Notes: a model not told the origin generated them from the letters alone. Shown: positions 15,378 to 24,402, counted from the first letter of the stretch. The stretch: 64,000 nt of DNA from Paenibacillus ginsengihumi DSM 21568 (GCF_000380965.1 NZ_KB905558.1:54305-118304); one strand, 5' to 3'. A program made the numbers and translations.

Positions 15378-16637
15378 CTATAAGAGCCACTCGACAAGGC
15401 CGCGATCCGCCATATTCCGAACCGCTGTCATCACCGCCAGCTTGCAGTGGGAATACGTCAGTCCCCCTTGCATATATGCCGTATAGGGCTCGCGGATCGG
15501 CGCGTCGGCCGACAGCTCCAGACTGCCGCCCTGAACGAACGTGCCGGCGGCCATAATAACCGGATGCTCGTAGCCCGGCATGTCCCACGGCTCGGGCACG
15601 ACATGCGAGTCGACTGCTGCAGCCTGCTGAATGCCCTGCACGAAGGCGATGAGATGATCCGCCGCGGTGAAGCGGATCGCCTGAATCAGATCCGTGCGGG
15701 AATCGTTCCACTGCGGATGGGTGACGAAGCCGAGCCGCTCGAAGACGGCGGCGGCGAAAACCGCCCCTTTCACGGCTTGTCCAACGAGATGAGGCGCCAG
15801 GAAGAAACCTTGGAACATCGGGCGCAGCGTATCGAGCATGGCGCCGACCTCCCCGCCTAATCCCGGGGCGGTCAGGCGGTACGAGGCCAGCTCCACCAGC
15901 TCGCGGCGGCCGGCGATGTATCCGCCGGTGGGAGCCAGGCCCCCGCCCGGGTTTTTGATCAGCGAGCCGGCCATCAGATCGACGCCCGCTTCCGTCGGCT
16001 CCTTAAGTTCGGTGAACTCCCCGTAGCAGTTGTCGACAAAGACAATGACATCCGGCTTGATCTCTTTGACAAACCGCGTTAGCTGCCCGATCTGATCCAC
16101 CGTCAGCGACGGGCGCCAAGAGTAGCCCCTGGAGCGCTGAATCCCGACGACCCTGGTGCTGGGCGCGATGGCGGAGGCGATCGCCTCGTAATCGGGAGAG
16201 CCGTCCTCCAGCAGCGCCACCTCACGGTATCCGACGCCCCAGTCCCGCAGCGAGCCCTTGCCGTCGCCCGGCTCCCCGATCACCTTGTGCAGCGTGTCGT
16301 ACGGGCGGCCGGTCAGCATCAGCAGCTCGTCGCCGGGACGGAGCACACCGAACAGAGCGGTGCCGATCGTATGCGTGCCGGAAACAAAATGCGGCCGCAC
16401 CAGGGCGGCCTCCGCGCCGAACACGTCCGCGTAGACGAGATCGAGCACCTCGCGCCCGCGGTCGTTATAGCCGTAGCCGGTCGAGCCGGCAAAATGAAAA
16501 TCGCTGACCTTGTGCTGTTGAAACGCGCGAATAACCTTCCATTGGTTCCGATCGACGATCCGGTCGATCTGCTTCAGCCGGTCCTCCGCCAAAGCCTCCG
16601 CTTCCTCCATCAAGCCCATGATCCGTTCATCAAACAT
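15378..16637 (-). CDS. ynbB: YnbB-like PLP enzyme (methionine gamma-lyase / aluminium-resistance family)
   Basis: A 419-residue fold-type I pyridoxal-phosphate enzyme. The Schiff-base lysine is probably Lys228 in GSLIKNPGGG, and the cofactor Asp lies in VFVDNCYGEF. The order hflX-ynbB-glnR-glnA is conserved with B. subtilis (ynbA-ynbB-glnR-glnA). The family is annotated as aluminium resistance or methionine gamma-lyase-like, but its true substrate is unsettled. ATG 16637 follows GGGGAGAGAG and overlaps the 3' end of hflX by 8 bases. Confidence 0.88.
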   Translation of the reverse strand: MFDERIMGLMEEAEALAEDRLKQIDRIVDRNQWKVIRAFQQHKVSDFHFAGSTGYGYNDRGREVLDLVYADVFGAEAALVRPHFVSGTHTIGTALFGVLRPGDELLMLTGRPYDTLHKVIGEPGDGKGSLRDWGVGYREVALLEDGSPDYEAIASAIAPSTRVVGIQRSRGYSWRPSLTVDQIGQLTRFVKEIKPDVIVFVDNCYGEFTELKEPTEAGVDLMAGSLIKNPGGGLAPTGGYIAGRRELVELASYRLTAPGLGGEVGAMLDTLRPMFQGFFLAPHLVGQAVKGAVFAAAVFERLGFVTHPQWNDSRTDLIQAIRFTAADHLIAFVQGIQQAAAVDSHVVPEPWDMPGYEHPVIMAAGTFVQGGSLELSADAPIREPYTAYMQGGLTYSHCKLAVMTAVRNMADRGLVEWLL

Positions 16638-17973
16638 GGTCCGAACTCTCTCCCCTGTGCATTCCTTCGGCGGCATGCGACATAGCGTAAGCCGCCAGCA
16701 TATGGCCGATCTTCTCATATTCTTTGTTGTTAATGCGCACGGTCAGCAGCATATCGCTGCCCTCGACCGCGCTGTCGACGACTTCCCCGATGCGGTAAGC
16801 GACCGAGATCATGTCCCCTCTGTCCGCAGGAATGCGGAACGAACGATTGCCGCCCGTCATCCTTTCCTCGATCGCCTGCTTGACCCGCAGCAGGTCTTCG
16901 TCGTTATACGCCGATATGCGCAGGCTTGGGCCTTCCGCTGTCAGCATCTCCACGCGGCCCGCGGGCACCGCATCCGCCTTGTTGAACAGCGTAATGCGCT
17001 CTTTCCCGTGGGCGCCGAGCTCCTTCAGCACCGAATCGACCACCTTCATCTGCACATCCATCATCGGGGACGAGCAATTCACGACGTGCAAAATCAGATC
17101 GGCCTCGCACACCTCCTCCAGCGTCGCCCGGAAAGCCGCGACGAGATCGTGAGGCAGGTTCTGGATGAAGCCGACCGTATCCGTCAGCAGGATATCCTGC
17201 CCGCCGGGCAGTCGCAAGCTGCGGGAGGTAGGGTCCAGCGTCGCGAACAGCTGATTCTCGACATAGACATCCGCGCTCGTCAATTGCCGCAAAAGGGTCG
17301 ATTTGCCGGCGTTCGTATAGCCGACCAGCGCGACCTGGTATACCCCGCTCTTCTTTCTGCGCTCGCGGTGCAGCGTGCGGTGTCTCAGCACCTCCTGCAG
17401 CTGCCGCTTAAGCTCGGAGATGCGGCCGCGGATATGGCGCCGGTCCGTCTCGAGCTTACTCTCCCCCGGCCCCCTCGTCCCAATGCCGCCGCCAAGCCGC
17501 GACAAGTTTTTGCCGTGGCCGGACAGCCGCGGCAGCAGGTAGCTCAGCTGCGCCAGCTCCACCTGGATGATGCCTTCCCGCGTCTTGGCGCGCTGGGCGA
17601 AAATATCGAGAATGAGCTGGGTGCGGTCGATGATCTTGACGTCGAGAAACTGCTCCAGGTTGCGCACCTGGGCGCCGGACAGCTCCTGGTCGAAGATGGC
17701 CGTGTTCGCCTCGCGCGCCTCGATCAGCCGCTTCAGCTCCTCCGCCTTGCCTTTGCCGATAAACCAGCGGTAATCCTGATACTCTTTGTGCTGGGTAAGC
17801 GTGTCAAGCACCTCGACGCCGGCCGTTTCGGCCAGGCGGACCAGCTCGGCCAGCGATTGCTCGGGATCGTAATCGTCCTGCCGCTTCAGCTGCGGCGTGA
17901 CAAGACTGACCAGCACGGCGCGGTCGCAGGCATCAGGTTGAATGTCATGCAAGTGATTTTTCATCGATTTCAA
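16630..17973 (-). CDS. hflX: Ribosome-associated GTPase HflX
   Basis: A 447-residue GTPase. The N-terminal HflX domain (about 1-200) ends with the glycine-rich LGGGIGTRGPGESKLETDRR segment. The G domain carries G1 GYTNAGKST (about 218-226), G3 DTVGF and G4 NKAD. HflX splits or rescues stalled 70S ribosomes under stress. The start is TTG 17973, with AAAGGAG 5-6 bases upstream; the ATG three codons later is spaced less well. It sits 15 bases after spoVK in the same direction. Confidence 0.93.
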   Translation of the reverse strand: MKSMKNHLHDIQPDACDRAVLVSLVTPQLKRQDDYDPEQSLAELVRLAETAGVEVLDTLTQHKEYQDYRWFIGKGKAEELKRLIEAREANTAIFDQELSGAQVRNLEQFLDVKIIDRTQLILDIFAQRAKTREGIIQVELAQLSYLLPRLSGHGKNLSRLGGGIGTRGPGESKLETDRRHIRGRISELKRQLQEVLRHRTLHRERRKKSGVYQVALVGYTNAGKSTLLRQLTSADVYVENQLFATLDPTSRSLRLPGGQDILLTDTVGFIQNLPHDLVAAFRATLEEVCEADLILHVVNCSSPMMDVQMKVVDSVLKELGAHGKERITLFNKADAVPAGRVEMLTAEGPSLRISAYNDEDLLRVKQAIEERMTGGNRSFRIPADRGDMISVAYRIGEVVDSAVEGSDMLLTVRINNKEYEKIGHMLAAYAMSHAAEGMHRGESSDHV

Positions 17974-17988
17974 TGGTACTCCTTTGGC

Positions 17989-18978
17989 TTAAGGAATATA
18001 GGCATCCTTGACCGGCTTCCGGTCAAGCTTCACGTCCTCCGGCCGGATCGTCATCAGCTCGTTGCGGCTCGGATGGGCGATCCCTTGATTGAGCAGGCGC
18101 ACGGCATGGTTGCGCATCGCCTTCTCGATCAGATTGCGCACGAACCGGGCATTGCTGAACGAAACCTCCAGATTATTTTTCTCGTTCACAATCAGCTGGC
18201 GAATTTTCATCTCCGTCGCCGGCGTCAGCGTATATTCGCGTTCCCTGATCATCATCTCGGCGATCTGCATCAGCTCATCAACTGTGTAATCGGGAAAATC
18301 GAGCTGGATCGGAAACCGCGACGGCAGCCCGGGATTCGTCTGCAGGAACAGCTCCATTTCCTCGGAATAGCCCGCCAGAATCAGGATGAACTGGTTTTTA
18401 TGATCCTCCATCGCCTTGACCAGCGTGTCGATCGCTTCCTTGCCGAAATCTTTCTCCCCGCCGCGGGCCAGGCTGTACGCCTCGTCGATGAACAGCACGC
18501 CGCCGAGCGCCTTCTTGACCATCTCCCTCGTCTTCAGCGCCGTATGTCCTATGTATTCGCCGACCAGATCGGCCCGCTCCACCTCGACCAGGTGCCCCTT
18601 GCTCAGCACGCCCATCGTTTGCAGCAGCTTGGCGAGAATGCGCGCGACCGTCGTTTTGCCGGTGCCGGGATTGCCCTTGAACACCATGTGGTACACCTGC
18701 GTATTCGCCATCAGGCCGGCCTCGGCGCGCATGCCGGCTATGCGCAGCAGCGCGTAGATTTCGAAGGCCAGCTCCTTGACGTTGTCCAATCCGACCATGC
18801 GGTCCAATTCCTTCATGATTTCCGCGAATTGCCCCTGCTGGGACTGCGGCTTGCCGGCGACGCTCGGTTCGGCCGGGGCCGTCTGCGCGGCGGAGTCGTG
18901 ACTGCGCAGCACCACGCTGATTTGCCTGTCGTTTTTAGTGATCCGGATCGGTTCCGACGGCTGCGAACGACCGCTCAT
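17989..18978 (-). CDS. spoVK: Stage V sporulation protein K (AAA ATPase)
   Basis: A 329-residue AAA+ ATPase of the CbxX/CfqX type. Walker A is GNPGTGKT (about 102-109), Walker B is FIDEAY (about 163-168), and the sensor/arginine-finger region is NPGLPSRFP. In Bacillus it is needed for spore maturation in the mother cell. The ATG at 18978 (MSGRSQPSE) follows GAGGTGAT at a normal distance; a GTG three codons upstream falls within the Shine-Dalgarno sequence. It leads the spoVK-hflX-ynbB series. Confidence 0.92.
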   Translation of the reverse strand: MSGRSQPSEPIRITKNDRQISVVLRSHDSAAQTAPAEPSVAGKPQSQQGQFAEIMKELDRMVGLDNVKELAFEIYALLRIAGMRAEAGLMANTQVYHMVFKGNPGTGKTTVARILAKLLQTMGVLSKGHLVEVERADLVGEYIGHTALKTREMVKKALGGVLFIDEAYSLARGGEKDFGKEAIDTLVKAMEDHKNQFILILAGYSEEMELFLQTNPGLPSRFPIQLDFPDYTVDELMQIAEMMIREREYTLTPATEMKIRQLIVNEKNNLEVSFSNARFVRNLIEKAMRNHAVRLLNQGIAHPSRNELMTIRPEDVKLDRKPVKDAYIP

Positions 18979-19110
18979 GCGTATCACCTCTTTGCTTGGT
19001 GTTAGAGTATACGCAGCAGCCCAACGGATTGTGTCAGTTTTCTTGCGGTCTGCAATCCATTGTAGCTTTTCCGGGGCAATATTTCAAAATAACAATTCGT
19101 TATAAAAATT

Positions 19111-19473
19111 TTAGCGGGCTCCTCGCTGCGCTGCGCCGCCTATGCCCGGTTCAGCCCGGCGAGCACCTTGTCCAGCGGCCGCGCCGCCATCGAGTCGAGC
19201 CACGCCGGGCCTGGCGTCGGCGCCCTGCATCAGCTGCTCGTAGATCGCTCTTCTCCGCGCTCTCACTGCCGTTTTATCGATAGCGAAGCCAGGGCACTGC
19301 TCCAGGTGCGCATAGGGATTGAAGGAGCCCGGGGCGGCGCCGATGCATCGCCCCCACCCCTCCATCGTCAGCTCCGCGCCGTGTTCTTGAAACACCTGGA
19401 CGAAAGACTGAAATTCCGGCGTTTCCGTATCCAGAATCAAGCCGTCAAAATCGAAAACAGCCGCCTTGATCAT
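19111..19473 (-). pseudogene. Truncated HAD-like phosphatase (N-terminal half only)
   Basis: The first ~90 residues are a normal HAD subfamily I start (VFDFDGLILDTETPEF, then a cap-domain-like segment to GADARPGV). After GV the frame becomes Arg/Gly/Ala-rich and unrelated, and the ORF stops at 120 residues instead of about 220. In the neighbouring frame the sequence continues briefly as WLDSMAARPL before a stop. Motifs II-IV are absent. This fits a frameshift plus deletion. The ATG overlaps the stop of the zinc-ribbon gene by 4 bases, so it was once cotranslated. Confidence 0.7.
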
Positions 19474-19892
19474 AGGCCGCCTTCCTTATCCCGCTCATCG
19501 ATTGCCGCAGGTCTCGGCGCGGATTCTACGATGATGCGCTGGCTGGCAAAAGGGACCCCGCACCGCGGACAATATACTGCCGTAAGCGGGGCCGAGGCTC
19601 CGCAGCGGCATACCTGCTGCTGGCGCAGCTGCCGCATCTTCTCCTCCAACGCCTGAATCTCCGCTTCGATCGCTTCGTTCTCCTTCGACAGCCTGCTGAT
19701 GAGCGGTTCGGCAGAGGGCAGGTTCCGCGACTGGTAGGCTCTGTACACCGCTTCGCCGATTTTTGTCAAATTGGCTTCCAGGTGCTTCTTCTTGCTGTGC
19801 ACCCGGGCAGCCAGCTTCGTCAGCTCGACAGCCTGCTGGGCTTTATCCGCGGCAACGGCCGCGCCTTGCTTGATCATATCAATCATCCGCAT
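19470..19892 (-). CDS. Zinc-ribbon protein with coiled-coil
   Basis: A 140-residue protein. A basic helical N terminus is followed by a coiled coil (about 60-98, ENEAIEAEIQALEEKMRQL). Then comes a zinc ribbon with CRCG and, 13 residues on, CPRCG (about 100-120). The tail is charged. ATG 19892 follows GGAGGGG at 7 bases. No function is assigned; such proteins are common and mostly uncharacterised. It is coupled to the broken HAD gene downstream. Confidence 0.75.
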   Translation of the reverse strand: MRMIDMIKQGAAVAADKAQQAVELTKLAARVHSKKKHLEANLTKIGEAVYRAYQSRNLPSAEPLISRLSKENEAIEAEIQALEEKMRQLRQQQVCRCGASAPLTAVYCPRCGVPFASQRIIVESAPRPAAIDERDKEGGL

Positions 19893-19973
19893 AACCGGTC
19901 CCCTCCTCATAAAAGCATGGCATCGGTCGTCGTCAAAGCGTCTGTATTCTTCCATCCTGTGCTCATGCGGCCG

Positions 19974-21332
19974 TCAGCCAGGCGGCCTTTTGTCCGTCAT
20001 TTCGCCGTCCTCCGGCGAATGGCCGCTACCCTTTCTTACGGATTGCAGCGTAGAAAGTTCCGGGACCTGCAGCCTGCGGCTCTTGGGAATGCCGATGCGC
20101 TGCGCGCCGTAAATGCCGGTATGCCCGGACAATAAATAGCTGACGAGACAGGCGATGAACCAATATTCCGCCCCCACCGCCCCGAACAATTCCACGCCCA
20201 GGATGAAGCAGGCGAGCGGCGTATTGGTCGCGCCGCAAAACACCGCCACCATCCCGAGCGCCGCCAGGAACGGAGCGCTCACATCGAGCGCGCTGCCGAG
20301 GGTGTGGCCAAGCAGCGCTCCGATGACGAACAGCGGCGTAACTTCTCCTCCCTGAAAGCCGGCGCCAAGCGTGACGGAGGTAAATACAAGCTTCCACAAA
20401 AATGCAAACGGCGAAACATTCCCGTCTACCGCGAACGCTTCATCCAGCAAAGGGAGGCCGAGGCCCAAATAATTGCGCGTGCCGGCCGCGAAGACGAGGC
20501 CGATGATTAGCAGCCCGCCGGCGGCGCTCCTTATGGCCGCATTCCCGATTAACCGGGCGAACCCTCTCTTGAGCGCATGGGTCAGCTCGCTGAACGCGAG
20601 GCTGGCGAGCCCGAACAGCGCCGAGGCGATGACGATCTTAAGCAGCAATCCGGGGGAAAAGGCGGGAACGTCCCCGATGGACCAGTGCTGATGAGGCACG
20701 CCCCACAGCCGCGTCGTCGTCAGATGGCCGGAATAGGCCGCGATGAAGCATGGCATTAACGCCTCATACCGGACCAGCCCGATGACGGCGACCTCAAGGG
20801 CGAACACGGTGCCGGCCAGCGGCGTGCCGAAGACGGAGCCGAAGCCTGCGGCGATGCCGCACATCAGCAGGATGCGGCGGTCCGCCGCGTCGGCCTTCAC
20901 GCTGCGGGCAATCCAGTCCGCCAAGCTGCCGCCCATCTGCACCGCGGTCCCTTCCCGTCCGGCCGAACCCCCGAACAAATGGGTCGCGATCGTGCCACCC
21001 AGCACGAGCGGCGCCATGCGCAGCGGAATGCGTCCGTCGCCGCGCTGAATTTGCGCGAGGATGAGGTTGTTCCCCTGCAAGCTCTCCTTTCCGTATTTGC
21101 CATAAACCCAGCTTACCGCCGCTCCGCCGGCCGGCAGCAAGTACATTAGCCAGGCATGCGTCCGCTGCATCTCCGTCGCCCAGCCAAGGGCAGTCAAAAA
21201 CAGGGCGGACGCCGTTCCGGCGGCGAGCCCGACCAGCCCGCCGAGCCAGATCCATTTCAGCAAAGCGCCGAGCAGCGCCGCATGCGGCAAGCCGGCGAAC
21301 GAACGGCGCCTTGAATCTTTATCGCTCTTCAT
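19974..21332 (-). CDS. CLC-F type fluoride/proton antiporter
   Basis: A CLC-family membrane protein of about 452 residues. The gating-glutamate motif is GREGT (Glu about 127) followed by AVQMGGSLADW, and the first anion-filter motif is GNNLI (about 87-91) instead of the GSGIP of chloride CLCs. Both are typical of the CLC-F branch that exports fluoride. A fluoride riboswitch with attenuator lies directly upstream, which strongly supports this role. The start is uncertain: ATG 21332 has AAGG about 14 bases away, and a TTG at 21356 is the alternative. The C-terminal ~40 residues are a polar tail. Confidence 0.9.
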   Translation of the reverse strand: MKSDKDSRRRSFAGLPHAALLGALLKWIWLGGLVGLAAGTASALFLTALGWATEMQRTHAWLMYLLPAGGAAVSWVYGKYGKESLQGNNLILAQIQRGDGRIPLRMAPLVLGGTIATHLFGGSAGREGTAVQMGGSLADWIARSVKADAADRRILLMCGIAAGFGSVFGTPLAGTVFALEVAVIGLVRYEALMPCFIAAYSGHLTTTRLWGVPHQHWSIGDVPAFSPGLLLKIVIASALFGLASLAFSELTHALKRGFARLIGNAAIRSAAGGLLIIGLVFAAGTRNYLGLGLPLLDEAFAVDGNVSPFAFLWKLVFTSVTLGAGFQGGEVTPLFVIGALLGHTLGSALDVSAPFLAALGMVAVFCGATNTPLACFILGVELFGAVGAEYWFIACLVSYLLSGHTGIYGAQRIGIPKSRRLQVPELSTLQSVRKGSGHSPEDGEMTDKRPPG

Positions 21333-21370
21333 ATATTTATGCCGTACCTTCCGCAATCCGTCTCATTCCG

Positions 21371-21460
21371 CAAAAAACAAACTCCTACCAGCGACAACAT
21401 TAGTTACTGGTAGGAGTCATCAGCCATGTGGCAATTCAGGCGAACTCCATCGCCTTTACA
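21371..21460 (-). ncRNA. Fluoride (crcB motif) riboswitch with intrinsic terminator
   Basis: On the minus strand, GGCGATGGAGTTCGCC starts the aptamer (complement of 21440-21455) and GCTGATGACTCCTACCAG closes it, matching the crcB-motif pseudoknot consensus. The 3' arm is shared with an expression platform: ACTCCTACCAG pairs with CTGGTAGGAGT (21407-21417 with 21381-21391), followed by TTGTTTTTTG. Fluoride binding should hold the aptamer and prevent the terminator, turning on the CLC-F antiporter. Confidence 0.93.
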
Positions 21461-21465
21461 GCCTT

Positions 21466-21494
21466 ATTGTAACGAATCGCCGTCTTCACGTCAA
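21466..21494 (-). promoter_or_regulatory. Promoter of the fluoride riboswitch / CLC-F transcript
   Basis: On the minus strand: TTGACG, 17 bases, TACAAT. Transcription would start at about 21459, right at the aptamer's 5' end. Confidence 0.85.
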
Positions 21495-21824
21495 ATGCGA
21501 ATTCCGAGCGGCCGCCGCGCAAATTTTACGTGCAAAAGCCGGATCGAATGTGACGGCTGCGGCATGTATGTACGAGCCTTGGGTATCCATATCTCAAGCA
21601 GGTGCGGGATGAACGGGCAAGGAGCCCCGCGCGCAGCGTTCGATATTGACGTGCGAGCGAAGATCGGGTCAGGTGGGGCCGCACGCGGTAACGGGTCCGG
21701 TTCCTCCGAAGACGCGAAGCCGCCCGGCTGCTGGCAGCGGGACGGCTTTGCGCGCGGTCGCCGATCGCCGCGCCATCGCGCCATGACGCCGCCCTTCAGG
21801 CTGAAGGGCGGCTAGCCGGCAGCT
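21495..21824. other. Gene-free region with a strong hairpin
   Basis: No credible gene. The plus-strand ORF across it starts inside the riboswitch and has no ribosome binding site. A perfect stem (GCCGCCCTTCA with TGAAGGGCGGC, 21787-21811) lies just beyond the stop of the small membrane protein but lacks a T-run on either strand. Confidence 0.5.
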
Positions 21825-22010
21825 TCAAGCCTGCTCCGGCAACACGAGATAGCCTTGGGCGATGGACCAGTAGAATAGTACCATGGCCAGCGCGAACAGC
21901 GCGATCCACAGCGTCCCCTGCGCCTTTTTTCCTTGAAAGAAAAGAACGAACGCCACGCTGAACAGCGCTCCCAAGACAACCAGGCACAGCATTAAAATGA
22001 TGGTGGCCAA
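21825..22010 (-). CDS. Small two-segment membrane protein
   Basis: About 61 residues with two membrane segments separated by QGKKAQGT and a C-terminal LVLPEQA. The preferred start is TTG 22010, 11 bases after AGAGGAG. An upstream in-frame TTG at 22055 overlaps the promoter -10 and would lie before the transcription start. I do not recognise a family. It is monocistronic, between tatA and the CLC-F region. Confidence 0.6.
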   Translation of the reverse strand: MATIILMLCLVVLGALFSVAFVLFFQGKKAQGTLWIALFALAMVLFYWSIAQGYLVLPEQA

Positions 22011-22046
22011 AAACGATTCGACTCCTCTCTCGCTTCTTCTCCCTAT

Positions 22047-22075
22047 AGTATACAAGCCGGACGCCCGTTCCGCAA
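22047..22075 (-). promoter_or_regulatory. Promoter of the small membrane protein gene
   Basis: On the minus strand: TTGCGG, 17 bases, TATACT. Confidence 0.55.
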
Positions 22076-22082
22076 AATAATA

Positions 22083-22125
22083 AGAAAAAAAGCGGCCTTC
22101 CCGCCTTCTCGGGAAGACCGCAAGC
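22083..22125 (-). terminator. Terminator after tatA (first copy)
   Basis: On the minus strand GCGGTCTTCCC and GGGAAGGCCGC pair and are followed by seven T. Confidence 0.85.
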
Positions 22126-22132
22126 TATGCGG

Positions 22133-22327
22133 TTATTTCTTTTGCTCCGCTTCCGCCCGGGGCTTGTCCTCGTCCCCGCCTATCAGGCCTCTGGTCGCGC
22201 CCTTGAATTCGCTGAGCGTGCGGCCGACCGCCCGGCCGAGCTCGGGCAGCTTGGAAGGCCCGAACAGCAGCAGCGTAATGACCAAAATCAATATGAGTCC
22301 GGATATTCCAATATTTCCGATTGGCAT
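22133..22327 (-). CDS. tatA: Twin-arginine translocase subunit TatA (copy 1)
   Basis: A 64-residue TatA: one N-terminal membrane segment (about 5-21), the hinge [20 protein letters not shown] and a short charged tail. TatA oligomers form the folded-protein conduit. It lies 18 bases downstream of phoX, a Tat substrate, and probably shares its transcript. It is about 70 per cent identical by eye to the second TatA at 24167-24364. GGGAG precedes the ATG. No tatC is in the window. Confidence 0.93.
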   Translation of the reverse strand: MPIGNIGISGLILILVITLLLFGPSKLPELGRAVGRTLSEFKGATRGLIGGDEDKPRAEAEQKK

Positions 22328-22345
22328 GATGCCATTGCTCCCTTC

Positions 22346-24025
22346 TTAAGAGAACCGGAAGCCGGTGATCGCCACGACTGCCGGACGCGGAATCGTGTCG
22401 CCCGGGCGGTGCGGCCACATGCTGGTCGGCTTGCTGATGTCCTCGGTATTTTCGCCCGGATGCTGAACGGCCAGGAACAGCGTCGTTTCGTCAGGAGTGA
22501 ACCAAGGTCCGGTCATCTCCGCCTCGACCGGTCCGGACGCGAACTGCAGCGCCTCGCCCATGTTCGGGCCTTGAGTCGGAATGACGAACAGACCGTTGTT
22601 GCCGAAATGCGCAAATACGCCTTTGTTCAAGCTACCGGACGAAATGTCGGTGACGGTCCACAGATTGCCGCTGCTGTCGAACGACAGGTTGTCCGGCGCG
22701 CTGAAGCCGCTCTGGCGTCCGCCGGCGGCGAAGATTTCAAAATCGAATTCCAGCGCGCCGAGGTCGTTGTCCTTCTCGAAGAAGCGGGTAATATGTCCAT
22801 GAATGTTGCCATGGCTGTCATTATTCGTATGCGCGACGAAGAAGGTGTTGTCGAACGGGCAAATTTCGATGTCCTCCGGACGGTCGGTCGGCGTGCCGCC
22901 GAGCAGCATGGCCGCTTCGTGCGTATTTACGAGAATGTCCGCCTGCGACTGGAACTTGGCCTGAAGCTCTTCCCGCTTCAGCTTGATGCTGGAAGGAATT
23001 TTAAAGTTGGCGTCGTTCAAGCGCTTGGTGACGGCCTCGATCGTCATCGCCACCCACTTGCCTTTCTTCATGTCCGCTACATACAGCGTGCCTTCCTGCA
23101 GCAGCACGGTATTGCCGCGGCCGAGCTCGGGCAAGTACTGCTTGCTGGAGATGAATTTGTATATGCAGGCGTCCTTCTTGTCATCGCCCATATATACGAC
23201 GACGCGGCCGTCCTTGCTGAGGCCCATGGCCGTATTCTCATGGTTGAAGCGCCCGAGCGCCGTATGCTTGCGCGGCTCGAAGGCGGCATCGAACGGATCG
23301 ACCTCCACTACCCAGCCATAATGGGTCGGATTAAGCCCCGCGTCCTCGGCGGTCGATTCGAAGTTCTCCTCACAGGACAAGACCGTGTTCCAAAGCGTCA
23401 TCCCGCCGGAGCAGTTGGCAAAAGTGCCCTGCACGGTCGTCGCGCCATTGACGGCTGTGGAGCCTGCAGCCGGTCCGACCAGCCGGAACGGAGTAAGGCC
23501 GGTGATGCGGCGCGCGTATGGGGACTTCGGATTCATGGACCATACGCCGCTATCGTCGCGGACGACCTCGATGATCGATCCGCCCTGCACGTACAGCAGC
23601 TTGCGGATCTGCTCGGCCGTATATTTGCCGTCTGCGCCCGCCGGCGCGCCGGTGACGAACAGATCGCTGGAGTATTCGTGGTTCACCCACAGAAGGCCGT
23701 GCGTGTTGGAACCGTTGATCGGAAAATACAGCGTGAAGTCGCAGTTGAAGCCGAACGTGTCGCCCGCTTCGTTGATGACGTCCTCGTAAGCGGCGACGAC
23801 GTCGTATTTATAACCTCGCGGCAAAATCAGCTGATCTTCGCTGGAAGGGGCGATCGGCTCGAAAAAGCCCGACACCTTGTTGCTCTTGTAACCGAACATA
23901 TGATCAGCCGTTCTCCCGGCATGCGCCGTTCCGGCAAGCGGCCCGAGTCCGGCAGATGCCGCTGCCAATGCGGCCGTACCCGTCCCGAGATAAGCCAAAA
24001 ACTTCCTTCTGGTCATCGTCTGCAT
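22346..24025 (-). CDS. phoX: PhoX-family alkaline phosphatase / DUF839 protein, Tat-exported
   Basis: About 559 residues. The N terminus carries a twin-arginine signal (TRRKFLAYLG, hydrophobic stretch, cleavage near GTAHA). The mature part has the PhoX/DUF839 pattern: TFGFNCDFTLYFPINGSNTHGLLWVNHEYSS, ANCSGGMTLWNTVLSCEEN (each split by my reading) and a C-terminal FLAVQHPGE segment. PhoX enzymes are Ca/Fe-dependent monoesterases that release phosphate outside the cell. I prefer ATG 24025 (9 bases after AAGGGG); ATG 24046 is an alternative. Placement between two tatA genes fits its export route. No certain Pho box was seen. Confidence 0.88.
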   Translation of the reverse strand: MQTMTRRKFLAYLGTGTAALAAASAGLGPLAGTAHAGRTADHMFGYKSNKVSGFFEPIAPSSEDQLILPRGYKYDVVAAYEDVINEAGDTFGFNCDFTLYFPINGSNTHGLLWVNHEYSSDLFVTGAPAGADGKYTAEQIRKLLYVQGGSIIEVVRDDSGVWSMNPKSPYARRITGLTPFRLVGPAAGSTAVNGATTVQGTFANCSGGMTLWNTVLSCEENFESTAEDAGLNPTHYGWVVEVDPFDAAFEPRKHTALGRFNHENTAMGLSKDGRVVVYMGDDKKDACIYKFISSKQYLPELGRGNTVLLQEGTLYVADMKKGKWVAMTIEAVTKRLNDANFKIPSSIKLKREELQAKFQSQADILVNTHEAAMLLGGTPTDRPEDIEICPFDNTFFVAHTNNDSHGNIHGHITRFFEKDNDLGALEFDFEIFAAGGRQSGFSAPDNLSFDSSGNLWTVTDISSGSLNKGVFAHFGNNGLFVIPTQGPNMGEALQFASGPVEAEMTGPWFTPDETTLFLAVQHPGENTEDISKPTSMWPHRPGDTIPRPAVVAITGFRFS

Positions 24026-24117
24026 CGAAAACATCCCCTTGTCCATAGTCATTTCCTGCTCATGGACAATCTTAGCGGCCGAAAATCAACGCCGTATTAA
24101 CAGAGGGTTTATTCTAT

Positions 24118-24153
24118 GTAAAAAATGCTGCCGTCCGAAATCGGACGGCAGCA
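24118..24153 (-). terminator. Terminator after tatA copy 2
   Basis: On the minus strand TGCTGCCGTCCGA and TCGGACGGCAGCA form a perfect 13-bp stem followed by six T. It separates tatA copy 2 from phoX, so the latter may have its own promoter or be reached by readthrough. Confidence 0.88.
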
Positions 24154-24166
24154 AGCCGGGCACCGC

Positions 24167-24364
24167 TTATGACTTTTTCTCTTCCTGCTGTCTGTTCTCA
24201 TCCTTGTCACTGGAAACGAGCCCGCGGGTCGCATCCTTGAACTCGCTGAGCGTTCTGCCGAAAGCTCTGCCGAGCTCGGGCAACTTGGACGGGCCGAACA
24301 ATAAGAGGACGACAATAATGATGAGAATCAGGCCGCCAACACCGATATTCCCGAACGGTAGCAA
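24167..24364 (-). CDS. tatA: Twin-arginine translocase subunit TatA (copy 2)
   Basis: A 65-residue TatA beginning [12 protein letters not shown], with the same [20 protein letters not shown] hinge as copy 1 and a polar Glu/Lys/Asp-rich tail. The start is TTG 24364, 10 bases after AAAGGAG. It has its own promoter and a strong terminator. Two paralogous TatA proteins flanking a Tat substrate recall the B. subtilis phoD-tatAd-tatCd unit, but tatC is not nearby. Confidence 0.9.
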   Translation of the reverse strand: MLPFGNIGVGGLILIIIVVLLLFGPSKLPELGRAFGRTLSEFKDATRGLVSSDKDENRQQEEKKS

Positions 24365-24402
24365 GAGAGCCCACTCCTTTAAATAATCAGCTAATATGAC
24401 CC

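Noticed and set aside
21426..21815. 129-codon plus-strand ORF
   Set aside because: It starts within the complement of the fluoride riboswitch and has no ribosome binding site or family.
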